This document shows, one piece after another, positions 1 through 9,496 of a stretch of 64,000 bases of DNA (position 1 is the first letter of the stretch; the number at the start of each line of letters is the position of its first letter). Made by a program: the position numbers and the translations under genes. Under the pieces are notes generated by a model. It ran no database searches. It was given only the letters and a program-made list of their open reading frames with translations, and was not told where the DNA came from. Source of the DNA: Actinoalloteichus_B caeruleus (lineage in GTDB: Bacteria; Actinomycetota; Actinomycetes; Mycobacteriales; Pseudonocardiaceae); the NCBI RefSeq assembly GCF_000718005.1, contig NZ_JODV01000022.1. The stretch is one strand, 5' to 3'.

Positions 1-3000
1 GTCTGGACACACCGGGACCCCTCCCGCAACCCCTTGGTGGAGGTGATGGTCGTGCTGGACAACACCCCACAACGACCGATCACCCTGCCCGACCTCACCA
101 CCGAGGAGGTTGACGCCCCGGCGCGGGTGAGCACGCACGACCTCCTGGTCGAGTTCGTCGATCGGGACGACGCGTTGACCCTCAAGGTCTCCTACGCCGA
201 CGCGCTCTTCGAACCGGACACGGTGCGGGCGATGGGGGAAGGTCTGGCCGCGCTCCTGGGCCAAGTCGTCGGCGAGGCTGACCGGCCACTGCGGACGCTC
301 GCCGCTCCCACCTCCCCCCACCCGCTACCGGCATCCGTCGTCGGGGACCTGCCGGACACGGACCAGGTCCCCGACCGCTGCGTCCACGAGCTCGTGTCAG
401 AGCGGGTCCGCCTCCGACCGGACGCGTTGGCGGTCCGCTTCGGTGGCCGGTCGTTGACCTACGTCGAGCTCGACGAGCGTGCCAATCGCCTTGCCCACCA
501 CCTCCGCCGCCGAGGCGCGGTGCCGGACCAGCTGGTCGGGGTGTTCCTCGACCGGGGAACGGAACTCGTGGTCTCGCTGCTCGCGGTGCTCAAGGCGGGG
601 GCCGCCTACCTGCCCTTGGACGCGACGACTCCCCAGGACCGGGTGGCTCGGGTGATCGCCGACGCCGGGGTGTCCCTGGTGGTCACGCGGGAACACCTCT
701 GCGACCGCCTACCGGAGGGGCTGGGCGTGGTGCGGGTGGACGCTGACTGGCCGCTGGTGGCCGGGGAGAGCGGAACCACCCCCCAGCCGAGGAGCGTCCC
801 CTCGAACCTCGCCTACGCGATCTACACCTCTGGTTCCACCGGTAAGCCCAAGGGCGTGGCGGTGCCGCACCGCAACGTCGTGCGGCTGTTCTCGGCGATG
901 AACCGGTGGCACACCCTGCGACCAGAGGATGTCTGGACCCAGTTCCATTCCTTCGCCTTCGACTTCTCCGTTTGGGAGATCTGGGGCGCGCTCCTTTCCG
1001 GTGGCAGTGTCGTCGTGGTGCCCGGGGAGACCACCCGTTCGCCGAAGGACTTCCTCGCGCTGCTGGCCGAGGAACGGGTGACCGTTCTCAACCAGACTCC
1101 TTCGGCGTTCTACCAGCTCGGCAGGGTGCGGAACGAGGAGTCGGAGCTCCGGGAGCGCCTCGCGGTCCGCCAGGTGATCCTGAGCGGGGAACCGCTCGAC
1201 GTGAGTCGGCTCGAGGACTGGTTCGTCGATGACGCCGCCTCCCACCGGACACTGGCCAACCTCTACGGCATCACCGAGACGACGGTCGTCAGCACCTGCC
1301 GCCCCCTGGAGAGCGCCCACCAGGGAGCGCCCCTGGGACTGATCGGCGCCAGCCTTCCCGGGATGCGGATCTACCTGCTGGACAACGCCCTGCGCCCGGC
1401 ACCGGTGGGAGCCCCCGGCGAGTTGTACGTCGCTGGGTCGGGGGTTGCCCGTGGGTATCTGAACCTCCCGGGGCGAACGGCGGAACGTTTCGTGGCTGAT
1501 CCGTTCGCTGGCGACGGGGAGCGGATGTACCGGTCTGGTGACCTGGCGCGGTGGCGATCCGACGGCGACCTCGAGTACCTGGGAAGGGCCGACAACCAGG
1601 TCAAGATCCGCGGTTTCCGGATCGAACTCGGTGAGGTGGAGACGGTGTTGGGGCAGCACCCGGCGGTGGCGGACGCGTCCGCCGTGGTCCGCGAGGACAC
1701 GCCAGGAGACCGGAGGCTGGTGTGCTACGCCACCCCCTCCGGCGATCGGCTTCCTCCGCAGCAGGAGCTGCGAGCGTTCCTCAAGCTCCGGCTCCCGTCC
1801 TACTCGGTGCCGTCCGTGATCGTGGCACTCGACGAACTCCCGTTGACCAACAACGGCAAGATCGACCAACGCCGCCTCCCCCCACCCTCGGAGCCGGCCG
1901 CCGCGACGTCCAGCGCCTCTCGGCAACCGCTGACCGACGACCAGGCGGTGCTCGCCGCGATCTGGGCGAGGGTCATCGGTGTTCCCGAAGTGGGACCGCG
2001 TGATGACTTCTTCGAGTTGGGCGGTGACTCCATCCTCTCCATGCAGGTCGTCGCCGAAGCTCGCCGGTCCGGGCTGCGGCTCACGACGGGGGACCTCTAC
2101 GCGAACCCCACGGTGGAGGCGTTGGCGACGGTGGTGGAGGCCGCCAGACCAAGCGGTGACGACAGCGGGACCCTGGGCCCGGCCCCTCTGACCCCCATCC
2201 AACATGACTTCTTCGCCGCCCAGCGCACCACACCGAACCAGTTCAACCAGTCCGTGTTCGTCCGACTCCGGAAGGGGGCGGACCCCATCACGCTGCGAGC
2301 AGCCGTCGACGTCGTGGTGGCCAGGCACGACGCCCTCCGCCTCCGGTTCGGTCACGGTGACGGCCACTGGTCCCAGTGGGTCTCCGGTGACGAGAGCATC
2401 GGTCTCCTGGAGTTCCGGGACGTCTCGGACGCGCCGAGCTCGGAGCGGACTTCGCTGGTGAACCGTTTGGCAGCCGAGGCCGACGCGGCACTCGACCTCC
2501 ACGACGGCCCGGTGTTCCGCGGGCTCCTCTTCGACCTCGGTCCGGAGGAGGGCAGGTGGTTGTTCCTCACCGCGCACCACCTGGTCATCGACGGCGTGTC
2601 CTGGAAGATCGTCCTCGACGACCTCGAGGAGGCCTACGTTCTGATCAGCGGGGGCGAGCAACCTGATCTGGGTTACCGGGCGACATCCTTCCCCTCGTGG
2701 GCGCGTCGCCTGGCCGAGCACGCCGCGAGCGGGGCGTTCGACTCCGAACTCGAGTACTGGCTGGGCGTCGCCGACACCCCTGACCTCCCGGTCGACGGTG
2801 ATGGCCCGAACGTGGCGGGATCCGTGCGACAGGTCGGCTTCACCCTGGGCGACCGCGCCACCGAAGCACTCCTGAGGGCGGCGCCGACGGTGTTCCGCAC
2901 GCGCGTGAACGAAGTGCTGCTGACCGCGCTGACCTGGGCGCTCGGCCAGTGGACCGGAGAGGGCCGTGTCCTGGTGGGCCTTGAGGGGCACGGCAGGGAG

Positions 3001-3528
3001 GACATCCTCGACGATCTCGACCTGTCGAGGACCGTCGGCTGGTTCACCACCGTGTTCCCGGTCGTCGTCGAGGTCCCCACCGCCCGCCATCCGAACTGGA
3101 GGGACCTCGTCCGCACCGTACGCCGCCAGCTGAGGCGCGTACCCGGCAACGGCATCGGTTACGGCGTGCTCCGCCGCCTCGGTCGGTCCGACGGGGCCGC
3201 CTCGCTCGCCGCCACGCCACCACCTCAGGTGGTCTTCAACTACAACGGCCGCCTCGACAACACCATCGGGGACGGTGCGAGCCGCATCTATGAGTCGTTC
3301 CACGACCCGGTGGGAGAACCACTGGCCCCCACCGAGTCGTTGCAGCAGCTGCTCGAGGTCGTGGGCTCCGTGCGCGCCTCCAGGCTCAGCTTCTCGCTGT
3401 ACTACTCGGTCAACGTGCACCGGCCCACGACGGCGGAACGGGTGCTGGGTGAGTTCCAGCGGGCGCTGCTCGCGCTGGCCCAGGAACTCGATCCCCTGGT
3501 CGTCATCGACGAGGAACGAGGGGACTGA
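1..3528 (+). CDS. NRPS C-terminal part: (C)-A-PCP-E, 5' truncated
   Basis: Last module of a modular nonribosomal peptide synthetase; the reading frame is open from base 1, so the start lies outside the window. Counting codons from base 1: tail of a condensation-type domain to about 110; adenylation domain about 125-630 with YTSGSTGKPKG near 275 and the NNGK lysine near 620; carrier protein with LGGDS, phosphopantetheine Ser677; epimerization domain about 725-1160 with HHLVIDG at 859-865 and PGNGIGYG at 1048-1055. By eye the specificity residues read D-F-W-N-I-S-L-V-V-K; the first four resemble threonine-type codes but I would not name the substrate. The protein ends after the E domain with no thioesterase, so the peptide leaves with a D-residue at its C end and needs a release enzyme in trans. 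The gene 4 bases downstream is a candidate. Confidence 0.95.
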   Translation, partial: VWTHRDPSRNPLVEVMVVLDNTPQRPITLPDLTTEEVDAPARVSTHDLLVEFVDRDDALTLKVSYADALFEPDTVRAMGEGLAALLGQVVGEADRPLRTLAAPTSPHPLPASVVGDLPDTDQVPDRCVHELVSERVRLRPDALAVRFGGRSLTYVELDERANRLAHHLRRRGAVPDQLVGVFLDRGTELVVSLLAVLKAGAAYLPLDATTPQDRVARVIADAGVSLVVTREHLCDRLPEGLGVVRVDADWPLVAGESGTTPQPRSVPSNLAYAIYTSGSTGKPKGVAVPHRNVVRLFSAMNRWHTLRPEDVWTQFHSFAFDFSVWEIWGALLSGGSVVVVPGETTRSPKDFLALLAEERVTVLNQTPSAFYQLGRVRNEESELRERLAVRQVILSGEPLDVSRLEDWFVDDAASHRTLANLYGITETTVVSTCRPLESAHQGAPLGLIGASLPGMRIYLLDNALRPAPVGAPGELYVAGSGVARGYLNLPGRTAERFVADPFAGDGERMYRSGDLARWRSDGDLEYLGRADNQVKIRGFRIELGEVETVLGQHPAVADASAVVREDTPGDRRLVCYATPSGDRLPPQQELRAFLKLRLPSYSVPSVIVALDELPLTNNGKIDQRRLPPPSEPAAATSSASRQPLTDDQAVLAAIWARVIGVPEVGPRDDFFELGGDSILSMQVVAEARRSGLRLTTGDLYANPTVEALATVVEAARPSGDDSGTLGPAPLTPIQHDFFAAQRTTPNQFNQSVFVRLRKGADPITLRAAVDVVVARHDALRLRFGHGDGHWSQWVSGDESIGLLEFRDVSDAPSSERTSLVNRLAAEADAALDLHDGPVFRGLLFDLGPEEGRWLFLTAHHLVIDGVSWKIVLDDLEEAYVLISGGEQPDLGYRATSFPSWARRLAEHAASGAFDSELEYWLGVADTPDLPVDGDGPNVAGSVRQVGFTLGDRATEALLRAAPTVFRTRVNEVLLTALTWALGQWTGEGRVLVGLEGHGREDILDDLDLSRTVGWFTTVFPVVVEVPTARHPNWRDLVRTVRRQLRRVPGNGIGYGVLRRLGRSDGAASLAATPPPQVVFNYNGRLDNTIGDGASRIYESFHDPVGEPLAPTESLQQLLEVVGSVRASRLSFSLYYSVNVHRPTTAERVLGEFQRALLALAQELDPLVVIDEERGD

Positions 3529-3532
3529 ACTC

Positions 3533-4873
3533 GTGGATTCCGAGGACCTGTCGCACCTCCTTGCCGAGACGACTCGACGACACCGCGTTCCCGGGGCTCA
3601 GCTCGCGGTCCTCCGAGGCGGGAGCCTGGTCACCGCCCGCACAGGTGAGACGGCCTCGGGGACGGGGGAACCGGTCACAGACTCGTCGCTGTTCTCGGTG
3701 GGTTCGATCACCAAGCCCTTCACGGCGACGCTCGCGATGATGTTGGTGGATGACGGCGAGCTGGCGCTTGACACGCCGTTGCGCGAGGATTGGGACCTGG
3801 TCGCGGGCACCTCGGACGCGGAGGAACCTGGCTACACCCTGCGCCAGGTGTTGAGCCACACCAGCGGATTGGCCTGCGACTCGGACGTGGCCGGCCACGA
3901 CGTTCGGAGCCGAGCCCGATGGGTGGCGGCGCACTGCGGGACGACGAACGTCCTGTTCGAGCCGGGAACGATGTTCTCCTACTCCGGCGACGGGTACGTG
4001 CTGCTCGGGCATCTGGTGGAGACCATCACCAGGATGGACTGGTGGGAGGCGGTCGATTCCTTGCTGAACCGACCGCTGGGCATCGCCGCGGCGTCCGTCG
4101 TGGACGGCGGAACGCGCCGGGACGTCCGACTGGTGAGCGGGCACGCGGTGCGGTCGGATCCGCGCGCGGTCGTCCCACTCGGCGGGGGTACGGTCACCCC
4201 GCTCTCAGCCCCCGAAGGTGGGCTTGGGCTGTCCGCGGCCGACCTCGTGACGTTCGCGCGGCTGCACCTCGACGACGGCGTGGTACCGCGCCTGCTCAAC
4301 CCTCGGCTGCTCGAGGCGATGCGCCGGGACCACACCGCTGGCCTGACCGTTCGCCCCTTCGGCATGGCCGATGCCTGGGGCCTCGGTTGGGGCCTGTTCC
4401 ACGGCCCGGGCCCCGAGTGGTACGGGCATGACGGGGCGGCGGACGGGATGTCCTGCCACCTGCGATTCGACCCAACGAGCGGCGTCGTCGTCGCGATGAC
4501 GACCAACGCGACGACGGGGTATCTGGCCTGGGAGGACGTCCTGGCGGGGCTGGCGTCGCATGGTCTGGACGTCGCCAACCGGTCGGGGACGAGACTGCCG
4601 GCGGCCGCGACGGAGGTGCCCACTCCGGTTGGGTGCGCGGGCACCTACGCCAACGGCGGACTGCGGTTCACCATCGCCGAGCGCGACGGCGAGTTCCAGT
4701 TGTTGGTCAACGGCCATCCGCACTCACGGCTGACGTCCTACGACGGCCACCGGTTCACGTTGACCGCCATGGACAGCGGTGCCGTCCAGACCGGCCGCTT
4801 CCTGCCCGACCCCGGCACCGGACGCGTCCGGCTCGCCCAGTGCCTCGACCGGCTCGTCTTCCGGCGGGAATGA
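3533..4873 (+). CDS. Beta-lactamase/PBP-fold serine hydrolase, candidate stand-alone NRPS thioesterase
   Basis: 446-residue protein starting at a GTG 4 bases after the NRPS stop, so almost certainly cotranslated with it. Serine beta-lactamase/penicillin-binding fold: Ser58-x-x-Lys61 (SITK), Tyr150-Ser-Gly, and His299-Asp-Gly in the KTG position. A second small beta-rich domain follows from about residue 365, as in two-domain PBP-type thioesterases. Known family logic: SurE-like enzymes release and cyclise peptides from NRPSs that end in an epimerization domain and lack a cis thioesterase, which is exactly the arrangement here. The alternative is a D-aminopeptidase or esterase-type resistance or tailoring enzyme of the same fold. 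The fold is seen directly; the thioesterase role is inferred from context. Confidence 0.85.
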   Translation: MDSEDLSHLLAETTRRHRVPGAQLAVLRGGSLVTARTGETASGTGEPVTDSSLFSVGSITKPFTATLAMMLVDDGELALDTPLREDWDLVAGTSDAEEPGYTLRQVLSHTSGLACDSDVAGHDVRSRARWVAAHCGTTNVLFEPGTMFSYSGDGYVLLGHLVETITRMDWWEAVDSLLNRPLGIAAASVVDGGTRRDVRLVSGHAVRSDPRAVVPLGGGTVTPLSAPEGGLGLSAADLVTFARLHLDDGVVPRLLNPRLLEAMRRDHTAGLTVRPFGMADAWGLGWGLFHGPGPEWYGHDGAADGMSCHLRFDPTSGVVVAMTTNATTGYLAWEDVLAGLASHGLDVANRSGTRLPAAATEVPTPVGCAGTYANGGLRFTIAERDGEFQLLVNGHPHSRLTSYDGHRFTLTAMDSGAVQTGRFLPDPGTGRVRLAQCLDRLVFRRE

Positions 4874-5030
4874 TCTGATCCCCGGCGGCATTACCGATGG
4901 CGGCGGGCACGGCCGGGTGCCGCACCGCCCGCCCCCGAATCCGGGACCACCGTGCGGCGGCCACCACGGCGCCGGGGATGCTGGGGCAGCGCCGTCGGTG
5001 ACGGCGCCGGAGGCGAGGAGGAGTGGGCTG

Positions 5031-5426
5031 GTGGTCATCGACAAGGTGGCGTGGCTGGAGATCGTGGACGGAGCGGTGCTGTGCGCCCGGTCCCGGGGCA
5101 AGGAGCTGTTCTACCTGCCGGGCGGCAAGCGGGACCCCGGGGAGACCGATGTCCAGACCCTCGTGCGGGAGGTCGACGAGGAACTCGGCGTCGAGGTGCT
5201 GGCTGACTCGGCGGAACACGTGGCCACCGTCGAGGCCAGTGCCGACGGGAAGGCCGAGGGCGTGCTCGTCCGGATGGCCTGCTATCGCGCGGAGCACCGG
5301 GGCACCCCGGAACCCCGCGCCGAGATCGAGGAACTGGCCTGGTTGACCTCGGCGGACCGGGAGCGGCTGTCCGAGGCTGGCCGCGCCGTGTTCGACGACC
5401 TGCGGGAGCGTGGCCTGCTCAACTGA
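5031..5426 (+). CDS. Nudix hydrolase
   Basis: 131 residues. Carries a perfect Nudix box, G-x5-E-x7-R-E-V-x-E-E-x-G-V, beginning at the GGK about 32 residues in; this motif binds Mg2+ and hydrolyses nucleoside diphosphate-linked substrates. The GTG at 5031 is chosen because GAGGAGG-type ribosome binding sequence sits just upstream and the residues before it are low-complexity Gly/Pro/Arg translation. The substrate cannot be told from sequence. It lies alone between the NRPS locus and a convergent ABC transporter operon. Confidence 0.85.
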   Translation: MVIDKVAWLEIVDGAVLCARSRGKELFYLPGGKRDPGETDVQTLVREVDEELGVEVLADSAEHVATVEASADGKAEGVLVRMACYRAEHRGTPEPRAEIEELAWLTSADRERLSEAGRAVFDDLRERGLLN

Positions 5427-5865
5427 CCCCTCCGGATGGGGTCGGCCGTCCGGCCGAGTGGCGCCGGGGCCGGCCCGGCTCCCGCTCGGAACCCGGCGGT
5501 GCACCTCGCCCCGCCCCCCGGGGCGGTCGCCCCTCAGCGGTGGCCCCGGGACGGCCGCCGGACCCCGGCGGGCGGGCCCGCCTCCGCGAGGCGCGGCGAT
5601 CCTGGCGTGGGCAGTGGCGGTGGGTTGATCAGATCGCCGCGGCTCCGCTGGAGGACCTGCCCCTGACCGGCCCCGACCTGTTCCTCCGGACCGTGCCGCT
5701 CGGCGTGCCGCCGGACGAGCGGGACCGGCGCGCCTCCTCGAACCGCGCGGCGAGGATGTCGCCGCTCCGGGCGAGGACGTCACGAGGACCAGTGGGAACG
5801 CGCGGCGACGGAGGGCCCGGTCGAGAACTGGCTTACCGGCTGCTGGGTGAGGGGCCGGGTCCGGG
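5427..5865. other. Gene-free gap between convergent genes
   Basis: Very GC-rich stretch between the Nudix gene and the convergent ABC permease. Open frames here lack gene-like composition or a ribosome site. I see no convincing stem-loop or RNA gene. Confidence 0.5.
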
Positions 5866-7761
5866 TCAGGCGGCCACGGCGGCCGCCGATGTCGTCGCCG
5901 GTTCCCGCCGCAGCCTTCGCAGTCTCAGCAGGGTGCGGGCGCCGGTCGCGTAGACGAGCACGCTCAGCCCGACCAGCAGGATGGAGACCGGAACGGGCAG
6001 CGGCTCGGGGAGGCGCGTCGCGAACGTCCACAGGGTCCGCGACGTGTCGCCCCCGACGAGCAGGATCAACGAGATGACGCCGGAGGCCATCGGTATCCAC
6101 CCGGCGCCGAGGCACAGCCCGATCGTGACGCGCATCCCGTTCGCGCCCGGCGGCTCGACCAGGACGACCGTGGGCTCCCCCGGCTTCGCGCGGAGGTTCG
6201 GGTTCCCGCCCCGCAGTTTCTCCAGCAGCTCGGGGCCGTTCGTCTCGAGCCTGCGGTAGGTCAGCCGCCCGAACAGCCACAGGGCCAACCCGCCGATGAG
6301 CAGGCCGAGAGGCACACCCGACCACCGCAGCAGCGGGTCGTCGCGCAACGTCCCCAGGAGCACGACGCCGGCGACCGGCAGGGCGGCCGCGACCGAGGCG
6401 CCGATCATGATCCAGACCAGCCCGGTGATGTTGCCGCTGTCGGTGGCGGGGTTCGCGCTGCGGCGGTGGGCGTCGGGCATCCGGATGGGCACCATGACCG
6501 ACAGCAGCGCCAACAGCCCGGCGCCGGTCCCGATGGAGCTGGCGAGGAAGCCGAGCGCCCATGGCCACAGCCAGCCCTGCCCGTCGACCAGGATCCCGAT
6601 CACGGTCAGCGCCAGGGCGACCGGCACGGTGACCAGCAGCCACGCCAGCTGGCGTCCCCGCACGTCCACCCGCTCGACGCCCGGGTTCATCAGCGTCAGC
6701 CACAGCGCGCTGCCGTCGGCGCTGTACAGGTTCGCCGACGACGCGGCGGCGATGATCACCAGCGCGACACCGGCCCAGGGCAGGTAGGCCGTGACGCCCG
6801 CCAACAGTGGCAGCGCGGAGTACGTGATGGCGAACCACAGGGCGAAGAACCAGAAGTACGTGCGCAGCATGTCCCGGGGCCACGTCCGCAGCTCCTTGCC
6901 GATGACGGCGCCGAGCCTGGTCGACGGCAACCGGCCGACCAGGGTCCGGGAGGACACCTTCGGGCGAACCGCCGGCGTGCCGAGCGCGCCCGTCACCCGG
7001 CGGTGCAGCAGCCTCGACCACAACGCCAGCAGGCCGAGGACGAGTGCGACGAGTGCGACGAGCAGTCCGCCGGCCACCAGCCAGTCGGAACGTCCCGCGG
7101 CCTCGACGGCCGCGACTCCCCAGCCGGAGGGCAGCACCCGCAGGGTGATCGGCAACCAGGCCGGCCAGTCCCCGCGCAGCATCTCTGACTGGCCGAGCAC
7201 GACCAGCAGGACGCCGATGTTCGAGGCGCACGCCACGATCACCGCCCACGGCACGGCGACCAACGCGGCGCCGACCCGGGAGCGCATCGTCTCGCCGACC
7301 AGCGCGATCGTGATCCGGGAGAGGAGCACCAGCGTCGCGAGCGTCGCGGGCACGGCCACCAACGCGACCAGCGTCGGCCCGATCCCGAGCCGGACGGCGA
7401 ACACGACGAGGGCGAGGAACGCGAGCAGCGTGACCGCCGGTCCGATACCGAACAACGACATGCCGAACAGGCCGTTGGCCATCGTCCGCGACGACATCGG
7501 GACGCGGGTGAGGTGCTCGGGGCGCAGGTCGTTCCTCTCACCGCCGGCGAACAGCGGGCCGAGGACCCACCCGAGCGTCCACCCGGCGAACACCACCGCG
7601 AGCACGTCGGCCGAGATGGCCGCGTCGTTCACCGCCACGACGATCGTGCCCGCCGCGGTCAGCACGCCGAGCACGGCCCCCAGGGCCATCTCCGCCGCGT
7701 GCCCTCCGGTCATCGAGTTCCGGAGCATCGCGAGCTTCATCCGGATCAGGACCCCAACCAC
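5866..7761 (-). CDS. ABC transporter permease (multi-spanning membrane protein)
   Basis: 631 residues with about a dozen hydrophobic segments, a basic cytoplasmic stretch near residues 250-290, and no ATPase motifs. The GTG start at 7761 has GAAGGGG seven bases upstream and overlaps the stop of the ATPase gene by 16 bases, so the two are translationally coupled and form one transporter. Resembles large exporter permeases of the ABC-2 type found with antibiotic or lipid exporters. An ATG at 7740 is an alternative start. The substrate is unknown; nothing ties it to the bipyridine cluster. Confidence 0.8.
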   Translation of the reverse strand: MVGVLIRMKLAMLRNSMTGGHAAEMALGAVLGVLTAAGTIVVAVNDAAISADVLAVVFAGWTLGWVLGPLFAGGERNDLRPEHLTRVPMSSRTMANGLFGMSLFGIGPAVTLLAFLALVVFAVRLGIGPTLVALVAVPATLATLVLLSRITIALVGETMRSRVGAALVAVPWAVIVACASNIGVLLVVLGQSEMLRGDWPAWLPITLRVLPSGWGVAAVEAAGRSDWLVAGGLLVALVALVLGLLALWSRLLHRRVTGALGTPAVRPKVSSRTLVGRLPSTRLGAVIGKELRTWPRDMLRTYFWFFALWFAITYSALPLLAGVTAYLPWAGVALVIIAAASSANLYSADGSALWLTLMNPGVERVDVRGRQLAWLLVTVPVALALTVIGILVDGQGWLWPWALGFLASSIGTGAGLLALLSVMVPIRMPDAHRRSANPATDSGNITGLVWIMIGASVAAALPVAGVVLLGTLRDDPLLRWSGVPLGLLIGGLALWLFGRLTYRRLETNGPELLEKLRGGNPNLRAKPGEPTVVLVEPPGANGMRVTIGLCLGAGWIPMASGVISLILLVGGDTSRTLWTFATRLPEPLPVPVSILLVGLSVLVYATGARTLLRLRRLRREPATTSAAAVAA

Positions 7762-8549
7762 GAGAGCCCCTTCTCGCCCGGGGTCGACGCGCCGACGAGG
7801 CGGACGAAGGTGTCCTCGAGGCTGGCGCCGCCGCGCACCTCGTCGAGGGTGCCCTCGGCGACCGTTCTGCCCGAGGCGATCACCGCCACCTGGTCGCAGA
7901 GCATCTCGACGAGCAGCATGGAGTGGCTGGAGACCACCACGGAGCCGCCCCGGCTGACGAACTGCTGGAGGATCGATTTGATCGTCATCGACGAGACCGG
8001 GTCCACGGCCTCGAACGGTTCGTCCAGGACCAGCAGGCGGGGACCGTGCAGCAGTGCGGTGGCCAGGCCGATCTTCTTGCGCATGCCGGCGGAGTAGTTG
8101 CCGACCAGCGTCCGCTCGGCGCCGTCCAGCTCCATCACCGTCAGCAGCTCGTCGGCGCGCTCGGCGACCGCGCCGGCCTCGAGGCCGTGCAGCAGTCCCA
8201 GGTAGGTGAGCAACTCCCGACCGGTCAGTCGCTCGGGCATCGCCAGGCCGTCCGGTAACACGCCGAGCATCGCCTTGGCACGCACCGGGTCGGCCCAGAC
8301 ATCGACGCCGAACACCCGTGCCGTCCCGGCGTCGGGGCGCAGGAGCCCGACCGCCATGGACAGGGAGGTGGTCTTGCCCGCTCCGTTGGGGCCGACCAGA
8401 CCGAAGAAGGAGCCACTCGGCACCGTCAGGTCCACCCGCGTCACGGCGTCGACGTCCCCGAACGCCTTTCGCAGGCCCCGAACCTCCAACGCGGGTAATC
8501 GCCCTCCGACCACCGGCGGTGCGGAATTCTCGCTGCGCTCGTGGGTCAT
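7746..8549 (-). CDS. ABC transporter ATP-binding protein
   Basis: 267 residues from the ATG at 8549 (GGTGG upstream); an in-frame ATG 27 codons earlier adds only unconserved sequence. Walker A GPNGAGKTT, signature YSAGMRKK and Walker B LLVLDEPFEAVD are all present. The signature has YSAGM instead of LSGGQ, as in many ABC-2 drug-exporter ATPases. Partner of the overlapping permease gene downstream. Confidence 0.92.
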   Translation of the reverse strand: MTHERSENSAPPVVGGRLPALEVRGLRKAFGDVDAVTRVDLTVPSGSFFGLVGPNGAGKTTSLSMAVGLLRPDAGTARVFGVDVWADPVRAKAMLGVLPDGLAMPERLTGRELLTYLGLLHGLEAGAVAERADELLTVMELDGAERTLVGNYSAGMRKKIGLATALLHGPRLLVLDEPFEAVDPVSSMTIKSILQQFVSRGGSVVVSSHSMLLVEMLCDQVAVIASGRTVAEGTLDEVRGGASLEDTFVRLVGASTPGEKGLSWLGS

Positions 8550-9192
8550 CTGGCCACCAAAGGGGTCGTGGCGGTCAATTCCTGGAAATCCGGCGTCAAA
8601 TCGGGCTGGGCGCGATTGGAGCGCGTCCATCCTAGCGGACCGGGATTCCGCTCAGTTGGCGGTCGAATGCCCCTGATTCCAGGGGAGGAGCAGGGGGTGG
8701 TCCGCCGCGCCGGACAGGCCGGGCACCCTCGGGGCCGGACGGGAAGGGCACCGGCCGCGTGGCCGACGAACGGTGGTCCCGACAGCCTGGACGGGAGCGA
8801 ACACCGCCTGCCACGCTGTCGATTCCCCTCCTCGGGGGGCGGGACCCAGGACGCCTACCGCGACGGGCCCCTGGCCGACCCGCGTCACCGAGCCCGCCTC
8901 GGTGCCCGCGCTGTCCGGTTGTCGGAAAAGCGGCGATGGCGTTTCAGCACATGGTCGGTTCCGCCGCCTTCGCGGAACGGGGAATCGCGGAATGCGGAAT
9001 CAGTTGGTACGGCATCACCGGTGAGGTAATCCGGTTCGACGAATGTGGTCCTGTCCTGGTGCGCCGCGCTCGGCCCCGGGGGGCGAAGGTGTTCTCCCCC
9101 CGGGACGCCCCACGGTTCGACGCGCCGTTCCTCGGGCGTTCATCGGGACAGGCGGCCGACTGGCGTTCACCGTCGAGGGCCTTTCCCGTGTC

Positions 9193-9219
9193 CGAGCGTC
9201 CCGAGCGTCCCGAGCGTCC
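9193..9219. repeat. Tandem repeat, 3 copies of CGAGCGTCC
   Basis: Three exact head-to-tail copies of a 9-base unit followed by a partial fourth, in noncoding DNA. Too short to be a CRISPR array; probably replication slippage. Confidence 0.8.
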
Positions 9220-9352
9220 CGAGCCCCGGGTCCGGACGAGGACCAGGACCAGAAGTTCCGGCCACATCCCTCGGGCGGAGGCGTACTCCGGTGAGGCCAC
9301 GAGGCTTCACCGACACCGCGTGGTGCGTGACCGCCCCACGGACCGGGTCGGA

Positions 9353-9390
9353 CCGGCCGTGAGCGGCGGAGCTCCGCCACTCACGGCCGG
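9353..9390 (-). terminator. Hairpin downstream of the aldo/keto reductase gene
   Basis: 38-base inverted repeat: outer arms CCGGCCGTGAG and CTCACGGCCGG, inner GGCGGAG/CTCCGCC, with one C/A mismatch. It starts 107 bases past the reductase stop. No T-run, as is usual for high-GC actinomycete terminators. Confidence 0.55.
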
Positions 9391-9496
9391 ACGGAGGAGG
9401 AGCCGGTCGCGACTCACCGGGTGGCGCGTCCGGCGTTCGGGACACCACCCACGGGAGGCGGTCCCGCCCACGGCCACGACGTGCGGTCCTCGGAGT

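Larger units (their letters stand above)
8550..9496. other. Gene-free interval with a strong dyad and a short tandem repeat
   Basis: About 950 bases between the ATPase start and the aldo/keto reductase stop. Several long open frames exist on both strands but none has a ribosome site or a recognisable protein. It contains a 9-base tandem repeat at 9193-9219 and a terminator-like hairpin at 9353-9390. Confidence 0.5.

Noticed and set aside
709..3420. Open frame of 903 codons on the minus strand
   Set aside because: Antisense shadow of the first NRPS; composition is noncoding.
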